Below, piece by piece: positions 49,566 through 61,207 of a DNA stretch of 61,207 nucleotides. Position 1 is the stretch's first letter; every line of letters begins with the position of its first letter. Source of the stretch: Amphimedon queenslandica. Its lineage: Eukaryota > Porifera > Demospongiae > Haplosclerida > Niphatidae. The position numbers and the translations under genes were made by a program. The stretch is from positions 1-61,207 of the forward strand of contig NW_003546739.1 of assembly GCF_000090795.2 (NCBI RefSeq), in the 5' to 3' direction. The notes under the pieces were generated by a model. It ran no database searches and was not told the origin of the DNA. It saw only the letters and a program-made list of their open reading frames with translations.

Positions 49566-50946
49566 TCATATACATTCAACTTCTTGTTCCATGTATCTCT
49601 GATAATGATCATCAACTATCTGAACAATATTAACTTCATTCTCTCTTACATGATACTTGTAGCGTCTAGCCAGTATAACAAACGCTATCAGTATGAGGGA
49701 TAAGTGAAAACACATTACTATGAAGTAATGTATCCAAGTCCTACAAAATCCAACCATCATTCCTCTCCTGTATTCTGGAGGCTGTGCTACTGTAAACTCA
49801 AATGAAGTAGGAAGAATAAGAGAATATGAGAGTTCAAAAATATTTGTTGAATTACTAGTAGAGAGTCATATGAGAGATAAATATGTATTAATACTTGAGT
49901 TATGCAACCAAGTAAAGCAAAAACAATACCAGCACCCATTCTAGTAAGCATACTGGGTATATACTTGTGGAAGCAACCACGAATGATGAACTGATAAATG
50001 AAGAATAGGAGTACAACACTGATATTATATGTACCATAATCTTCAAACACCATACAATGTACTTGTGATTTATTGACACAATTACCATGAGGAATCCAAT
50101 AAAAAGTGGTAAAAGCAAAGATAGCAATATATAATGGTAGCATACGAAAGAATGTTTTCACATCTTCTACCTCTTCCTCTGTGAATGGTCCACCATATTT
50201 ATCCTTACCCAGGTCTAGTCTTGAAGGAGCCTCTTCCTCCCAGTAGGTCAGAGCACTACGATTCTCAGGATACTTGTGCTTCCTGGCATAACACAATACT
50301 CTAACTATCAGTTTGATGGGATTCTTGATTAGTGATATATTCTCCAGTTTGTGTTTAAATAATGAATGAGACACCAGTATAAGAGACAGTGCTACTCCTG
50401 ATGCTATTAAATAGCAATGAGCTTTGAATTAACAGAATCAAACAATAACAAAAAGTTAAGTAAAACCCATGTAGTTGAATAAGCAGCCATATTCCAGTAT
50501 GTTACAGTACTCAGTTCATGAGCTGATCCTCCAATCAATTGATCAATATTGTACTAAATAATATTAGCATCAAAAATTGTCATAGTAATACTATTTACTA
50601 TAGAGCCAGGTACAATCCACATCTTCCCCATGAACCCATAACAATTGTTTAATATAAGAGAAACTCCAATTATGATCCATGATATAAAAGTCAGTATAAT
50701 AGCAATCATTATTGCTCTATATCTTCCTATGCATACATCACTTAATAGTCCAATGAAAGGAAACAAAATGTAAAAAAGAAAAGGAATAAGTCTTGCAAAA
50801 CTGGGAAGACTGTCAAGAACTTCAAAGATCCTTGCATACAAGATCAATTTAAACTGAATCGTCATCAAGTAATTCCAGAGCAGCACCATAATAGCAGGAA
50901 AAGACATTACAGGAGCTACACACACTCTAGCCCTTGAAAGAGCCAT
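49566..50946 (-). pseudogene. POT/PTR-like transporter 3, broken
   Basis: Clear paralogue of transporters 2 and 4 with several lesions: CAG to TAG stop at 50552-50554 (before YNIDQLIGG), a one-base deletion near 50405, a one-base deletion near 49835, loss of about 18 codons after MMVGFC near 49745, and a replaced C terminus where the cofilin block begins. The central loop (about 50150-50340) is still near-identical to the live copies. Confidence 0.9.
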
Positions 50947-51233
50947 TGTTTTACTGTACCATAAGCATAACAAAAAGTGAAGCTATTTATAAACTATAAG
51001 AGTATCCTAGTTTGTCAGATAAAACAATGAAAAATGAAAGAAAACAATCATATATTATTAAATATTGTTTATAAACTTTATTGTTATCATTATTAGAGTT
51101 TTCATAGCAATACACACCTTTTCTTAAAACTTAAAAACCAATTAAGGCATTTATGACTTAAAATGTCTCATGCAGCTATGAAGATATTACAATAACAAAG
51201 CATGTTCTATAACTTACTATCTAGGTCTGTCAA

Positions 51234-52691
51234 TTAATCTTCAAATATTATTTCTGTTTCAAGAGCTTCTTGGTGTCTCTTATATTCATCTTCTTGTTCC
51301 ATGTATCTCTGATAATGATTATCAACTATCTGAACAATATTAACTTCATTCTCTCTCACACGATACTTGTAAAGTCTAGCCAGTATCACAAATACTATCA
51401 GTATGAGGGATAAAAGAAAACACATTATTATGAAGTAATGCAAATTTTCTGATAATATAAAAGAAAAAGCATATCCAAGTCCTACTGAAGTATAGCAGAA
51501 TCCAACCATCATTCCTCTCATGTATTCTGGAGACTGTGCTACTGTAAGCTCAAATGAAGTAGGAAGAATAAGAAAATACGAGAGTCCGAAAAGTATTTGT
51601 TGAATTACTAGTAAAGAGTCATATGAGGGATAAATACGTATTAATACTTGAGTTATGCAACCAAGTAAAGCAAAAACAATACCAGCACCCATTCTAGTAA
51701 GCATACTGGGTATATACTTGTGGAAGCAACCACGAATGATGAACTGATAAATAAAGAATAGGAGTAGAAAAGTAATGTAATATGTACCATAATATCCAAA
51801 CATTATACAGTGTACTGTAGAATTATTCATGATACAATTGCGAGATCGCCATGAATATACAACGCAGGTGAACCCAAAGATAGCAATATATAATGGTAGC
51901 ATACGAAAGAATGTTTTCACATCTTCTACCTCTTCCTCTGTGAATGGTCCACCATATTTATCCTTACCCAGGTCTAGTCTTGAAGGAGCCTCTTCCTCCC
52001 AGTAGGTCAGAGCACTACGATTCTCAGGATACTTGTGCTTCCTGGCATAACACAATACTCTAATTATCAGTTTGATGGGATTCTTCATCAATGATATATT
52101 CTCCAGTTTGTGTTTAAATAATGAATGAGATACCAGTATAAGAGACAGTGCTACTCCTGATGCTATAATACTAATTAAATTTACAGTAACAGTCTTGAAT
52201 AGTAATAAGAATCCTCCTAGTATTTCTGCAACTGGATAAGCAGCAATATTCCAGTATATTATAGTACTCAATTCATGAGCTGATCCTCCAATCAACTGAT
52301 CGATATTGTACTGGATAATATTAGGAAAGACAGTAACGACTCCAATATAATTAACTATAGCACCAGGAGCAATCCACATCTTCCCCATGAACCCATAACA
52401 ATTGTTCAAGATAAAGAAAATTCCAATTATAATCCATGATATGAAACTGAGTATAATACCAATCATTATTGCTCTGTATCTTCCTATGTATACATCAGTC
52501 AGTAGCCCAATGAAAGGAAACAAGATATAACAACAAAGAAGAATGACTCTGAGGATGACAGTCATTGTGATAGCACTTGCAGACTCTATTAAATGATACT
52601 GAATGAACATCAAGTAATTCCAGAGCAGCACCATAATAGCAGGAAAAGATGTTATAGGAGCTACACACACTCTAGCCCTTGAAAGAGCCAT
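51234..52691 (-). CDS. POT/PTR-like transporter 4
   Basis: Intronless, 485 residues, starting MALSRARVCVAPITSFPAIM. PTR marks: GLLTDVYIGRYRAI, DKYGGPFTEEEVEDVKTFFR, LTVAQSPEYMRGMMVG. Its tail is slightly different (KRHQEALETEIIFED). It lies 408 bp before the FES/FER last exon on the same strand. The interval 52692-53098 is AT-rich and matches the flank of fossil copy 1. Confidence 0.78.
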   Translation of the reverse strand: MALSRARVCVAPITSFPAIMVLLWNYLMFIQYHLIESASAITMTVILRVILLCCYILFPFIGLLTDVYIGRYRAIMIGIILSFISWIIIGIFFILNNCYGFMGKMWIAPGAIVNYIGVVTVFPNIIQYNIDQLIGGSAHELSTIIYWNIAAYPVAEILGGFLLLFKTVTVNLISIIASGVALSLILVSHSLFKHKLENISLMKNPIKLIIRVLCYARKHKYPENRSALTYWEEEAPSRLDLGKDKYGGPFTEEEVEDVKTFFRMLPLYIAIFGFTCVVYSWRSRNCIMNNSTVHCIMFGYYGTYYITFLLLFFIYQFIIRGCFHKYIPSMLTRMGAGIVFALLGCITQVLIRIYPSYDSLLVIQQILFGLSYFLILPTSFELTVAQSPEYMRGMMVGFCYTSVGLGYAFSFILSENLHYFIIMCFLLSLILIVFVILARLYKYRVRENEVNIVQIVDNHYQRYMEQEDEYKRHQEALETEIIFED

Positions 52692-53098
52692 TGTTGCCTC
52701 CTAGAGATAAACGACAGTTTTCATACTGTTATCAGTTACAACTAGATTGCTTTATATGGAATACAATGTTATCATGTAGCAGACTACTAGTCTAAGTATG
52801 AATGTGTAACATAAAATTGCATTTATTATTTTTGAGAGCAACACTAAAAAGGCAAGAGAAGTTGATAAAAAAATCAAAAAATCAACAAAACAACTACAAA
52901 AAAGGAATTGTATAATAAAAATGAAGGAGCCACCACACTAAAATTTATTATCAAAAACTATAAAATAATTATTATTCTGCATGCATCAAGTCTCTATGCA
53001 ACAAAAGCAGCACAAAACGCGTGTATAAAATAATCAAAATAATAATAAGAAATAAATTCCTTTTCCTCTCTCTATGCATGTCTCTCTCTTTATCTCTC

Positions 53099-58232
<5,134 letters not shown>

Positions 58233-58289
58233 CTAAAATGATTAAATACCACTGAAATATAAATTGATGAACATGTACATGTAATTGAT

Positions 58290-60425
58290 TAGAGTTGCAC
58301 CGATTACCGATAAATTAATCGGAATCTGCCGATTTTTGCATTTTTCTATTGAATCTGAATCGGTTAATTTCATTGCAGATTATTATAACTATTAATAATT
58401 ATTATAACGCGCGGCCACACCCACATTTGCCACATGTAAAAATGTCAAAGAGAAGGTCACCAATATGGCAGTATTTTACTGCTAGCGAAGGGGACAAGTC
58501 AGCTATTTGTACTACCTGTGGCACTCAAGTTTCTAGAGGAGGAAAGTCTGTAAAGAGTTTCACTACAACTAACCTGGTTAACCATCTCAAGAAACATCCT
58601 GCTGAATACAAGGAATATGAAGATGCGAAGCGGAAAGAGCAGCTGGATGCTACTAGTACTCCCTCTAAACCAGTCTTGAAACAAGCAACGCTAGAAGAAA
58701 GTTCTACTAAAATGCACAAGTGGGCTCAGAGTGACAGCAGAGCAGTTAATATAACAACTAAGGTAGCAGAAATGATTGCTGTTGACTGCCAACCAATGTC
58801 TATTGTTGATGATATTGGTTTTACTCGTGTTTTACATGCAGCAGAGCCTAGATATACTCTACCTAGTAGGAAGTACATGACTGACACAGTAATTCCTCGA
58901 GTATATTCTGAAGTGCATATGAAAGTGGCAAAGGAAATATCTGAAGCAAAATGGGTGAGCTGCACTTCTGATATTTGGAGCACCAACATCAGTAATGAAT
59001 CCCTCATAAGTCTTACAGCTCATTGGTTGTCACCTATTTCATTTGACAGGAAATCAATCATGCTTAATGCTAGTCATATTCCAGGATCTCATACTGCTGA
59101 TGCAATTAGAAAGAAGTGCAAGGAAATGCTTCAAACATGGGGTATTGAAAGCCGTTTACATTGTTTTGTTGTCGATAATGCTGCCAATATGAAGAAGGCT
59201 ATGGCTGATGGAAAATACATACATATAGGCTGTTTTGCTCACTCAATACAATTGGTGATTCATGACGGCATAATATCTCAGCGCTATGTTCTCGATATTT
59301 TAGCTAAATGTCGACGTATAGTTGGCCATTTTAAACATTCCCAAGTAGCATCATCAAGATTAAAGGAAATTCAATCTAGCTTATGCTTACCTCAGCAGAG
59401 ATTGAAACAGGATGTTTCCACTCGATGGAACTCAACACTACATATGCTACAATCAATAATTGCTCAAAAAGTAGTTCTAGCTGCTTATAACACTGAGAGT
59501 GATGATATTCCTCAGTTATCTTCTCATCAACTAGATATCATTGATAAGATAATAACTGTGCTGAAGCCAGTTGATGACATAACTAAATCTATTTCTTCTG
59601 AGAAAGCTTCTGTTTCAATCATTATTCCCTATATTCGAGCTTTACGAAAGACCTGGGAGAAGAGTGGTGATGATCGGGGAGTGCAAACAATGAAGAAAGA
59701 GCTATTGGATTCACTTAATCGTAGGTTTTGTGACATTGAGAGTAATGAAACACTAGTGGTAGCTACACTTTTGGACCCGTGCTTCAAAGATAAGTTCTTT
59801 ACAAGTATAACAGAGAAAGAAGCAGCCAAAGAATTATTGATCACAAAGATTACTAACAACTCACATGATCAGGACATTGAAGAATCTATAGAACCACCAA
59901 ATAAACTTCCCAGAACAACCGTAATGCAGTGCTTTGATGAAATTTTAGAAGAGTCAAGTGCTAGATTATCATCTTCACTATGCTACACAACAATTGTGGA
60001 ACAATACTTGGCTGAACCCAACATTGATTATCACGCAGGAAATGCATATCAATGGTGGGCTGAAAATAAATGCAGATTTCCTAGGCTAAGTGAGCTAGCA
60101 CTGCAGTACTTATCACCTCCCCCTACTTCGGTAGCATCTGAGCGACTATTTTCGACAGCTGGGGACATTTATGATGAAAAACGTAATCGATTAGATCCTG
60201 AGAGAGCAGAGACCCTTTTGTTCATCAAAAACAACATAAAATTATTAAATTAATGTTATTTACACATGCATTATGTAGTTTGTACAATTACAGTTACACA
60301 CATGCTTGATTTATTAAAAATAAAGATTGCTTTCTTAATTGGCATTTGCATCTGTATCGGCAGTTTTAGTACAGCATAATCTGTTTATCGGAATATCGGC
60401 AAATTATTGTATTGGTGCAAATCTA
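58290..60425 (+). mobile_element. hAT DNA transposon, apparently full length
   Basis: Ends TAGAGTTGCACCGAT and ATTGGTGCAAATCTA are imperfect inverted repeats of the usual hAT TTGCACC type. Subterminal ATCGG/CCGAT motifs repeat on both sides (58301-58360, 60357-60403). One long transposase ORF lies inside. I could not find a clean 8-bp target duplication (flanks TAATTGAT and TCCATTAA). It is inserted upstream of the FES/FER coiled-coil exons, probably in an intron. Confidence 0.85.
58442..60253 (+). CDS. hAT transposase (ZBED-like), intact
   Basis: 603 residues from the first ATG, no stop or frameshift. N-terminal BED zinc finger: W-Q-Y-F, CTTC, then H-L-K-K-H. RNase H-like core: CTSDIWSTNISNESLIS, CFVVDNAANMKKAM, GCFAHSIQLVIHDGI, DVSTRWNSTLHMLQ, ATLLDPCFKD. 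C-terminal hAT dimerisation block: YQWWAENKCRFPRLSELALQ, SVASERLFSTAGDIYDEKRN. It is close in layout to ZBED1/ZBED4-like transposases. An intact ORF with flanking inverted repeats suggests recent mobility or selection. Confidence 0.93.
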   Translation: MSKRRSPIWQYFTASEGDKSAICTTCGTQVSRGGKSVKSFTTTNLVNHLKKHPAEYKEYEDAKRKEQLDATSTPSKPVLKQATLEESSTKMHKWAQSDSRAVNITTKVAEMIAVDCQPMSIVDDIGFTRVLHAAEPRYTLPSRKYMTDTVIPRVYSEVHMKVAKEISEAKWVSCTSDIWSTNISNESLISLTAHWLSPISFDRKSIMLNASHIPGSHTADAIRKKCKEMLQTWGIESRLHCFVVDNAANMKKAMADGKYIHIGCFAHSIQLVIHDGIISQRYVLDILAKCRRIVGHFKHSQVASSRLKEIQSSLCLPQQRLKQDVSTRWNSTLHMLQSIIAQKVVLAAYNTESDDIPQLSSHQLDIIDKIITVLKPVDDITKSISSEKASVSIIIPYIRALRKTWEKSGDDRGVQTMKKELLDSLNRRFCDIESNETLVVATLLDPCFKDKFFTSITEKEAAKELLITKITNNSHDQDIEESIEPPNKLPRTTVMQCFDEILEESSARLSSSLCYTTIVEQYLAEPNIDYHAGNAYQWWAENKCRFPRLSELALQYLSPPPTSVASERLFSTAGDIYDEKRNRLDPERAETLLFIKNNIKLLN

Positions 60426-60539
60426 TCCATTAATGCTTTCTAAACAATTGTTGGTATGTTCACCTACTGTAAAATTAGCTTCTTTGTAACACTTCACCCA
60501 CTCAGAACGAATAGGATGTCAGTTGATATCATAATAATG

Positions 60540-61000
60540 AATTACTGCCTTAGTCCTGACTCCTTCAGATCCTTGTAATGATTATCGTACTCCTGTGTTG
60601 AAGTGGAATAGGCAAGCTTTGTTAATTGCTCCAGAGCATGGTCACGCCGTCCAGAAAGAATACCAAGCATGTCACATGTTTTCTTGTCTCAGTGTTCTTA
60701 CTGTATGAAATAGACAAATAATCAGAAAAGCAGCAGAAAACTCTTTCTTGAACACCACACGCTCTGTAAAATTTGATATAACAACTTTTGTCTGAGGCCA
60801 CTTACTGTTGTGTGATTTGAATGCCCTTACCATCTTTTAACTGCTTTACGTCTCAAAATCGGTTAGAAAAGTTGCAATAATCTCAGTCTGCCCATTACTG
60901 CAATTATAATCATGACATACAAGGGCATTTGTAGATCATTTAACTTACAGTTGCCATCTATCATTTATGTTGGAGAGGCCAAATATTCTATGTCCAATAA
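60540..61000 (-). pseudogene. Decayed MULE/ZSWIM-like transposase
   Basis: On the minus strand, pieces in different frames read KVVISNFTERVVFKKEFSAA, LIICLFHTVRTLRQEN, LSGRRDHALEQLTKLAYS and EYDNHYKDLKESG. Upstream is a degenerate KLNDLQMPLYVMI-like stretch. The F-T-E-R ... I-C-L-F-H-T-x-R-T-x-R-x-E pattern is that of MULE-type transposases related to ZSWIM proteins. Frameshifts and stops show it is dead. The remaining sequence to 61207 is unrecognised. Confidence 0.5.
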
Positions 61001-61207
61001 CATTCCCTATACTGTATCACTTGGAGGTGACAAGTTGACACTGTAGAGAATGTAAGGCAATAAGGAATAATTCAGACAATGAACATATGAGATTAACTGG
61101 GTTTCAACCCGTTGCTGAGGATTGGCACACTTAAGTAGTTTTACTTGAGGTGAGTTTTGTATAGTGTGTATAGTAAAATTATGTTTGTAGTAGCACTATT
61201 GCATGTA

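Noticed and set aside
58499-59859. Minus-strand ORFs inside the hAT element
   Set aside because: Antisense shadows of the intact transposase.
58282-60433. 8-bp target-site duplication for the hAT element
   Set aside because: Flanking octamers TAATTGAT and TCCATTAA do not match, nor do neighbouring offsets, so no duplication is claimed.

Overview
The window is eukaryotic nuclear DNA from an animal. Genes are split by many short GT-AG introns, intergenic gaps are small, base composition is AT-rich, and the gene content is metazoan: SRCR receptor, selenoprotein M, MELK, FES/FER kinase, ALG13, TIMM29, DDX42, cofilin. Compact genes with dense small repeats and a large SRCR receptor suggest a demosponge such as Amphimedon; this is an inference. 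No tRNA, rRNA, CRISPR or prokaryotic feature is visible. I rebuilt gene models by hand from splice sites and reading phase; phase closes for every model called a gene.

Layout, left to right. 47-1589 (+): selenoprotein M, with an in-frame UGA (Sec) and a SECIS-like hairpin in the 3' UTR. 1957-10457 (+): a 22-exon type I receptor with eight SRCR domains in four five-exon modules, and a tail with three NPF and several PPxY-type motifs. 10638-13142 and 13341-15722 (+): tandem mercaptopyruvate sulfurtransferase (rhodanese) genes. 16004-23209 (-): MELK kinase, 22 coding exons. 24613-26951 (+): RING-H2 E3 ligase, divergent from MELK. 27191-28852 (-): ALG13, sharing a 73-bp promoter interval with TIMM29 (28926-29453, +). 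29690-41933 (+): DDX42 helicase, whose 7.7-kb intron 10 holds three antisense cofilin copies in ~2.8-kb tandem units. 42263-52691 (-): a cluster of POT/PTR-like transporters (three intact, one pseudogene, one fragment), interrupted by a fourth cofilin block. 53099-58232 (-): 3' part of a FES/FER tyrosine kinase, with an intact hAT transposon (58290-60425) upstream. 60540-61000: decayed MULE/ZSWIM-like transposase.

Two themes link the regions. First, segmental duplications carry fossils of neighbouring exons: cofilin units carry a decayed copy of DDX42 exon 10, including the unit ~10 kb away outside DDX42, and transporter units carry decayed copies of the last FES exon. Second, introns are loaded with non-coding repeats: a MITE superfamily with ends like TACCGTATA, and a ~186-bp tandem satellite with a palindromic core, found at six places and always inside introns. 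The most rewarding leads are the SelM Sec/SECIS pair, the exon-fossil duplications, the modular SRCR receptor with an NPF tail, and the intronic satellite.
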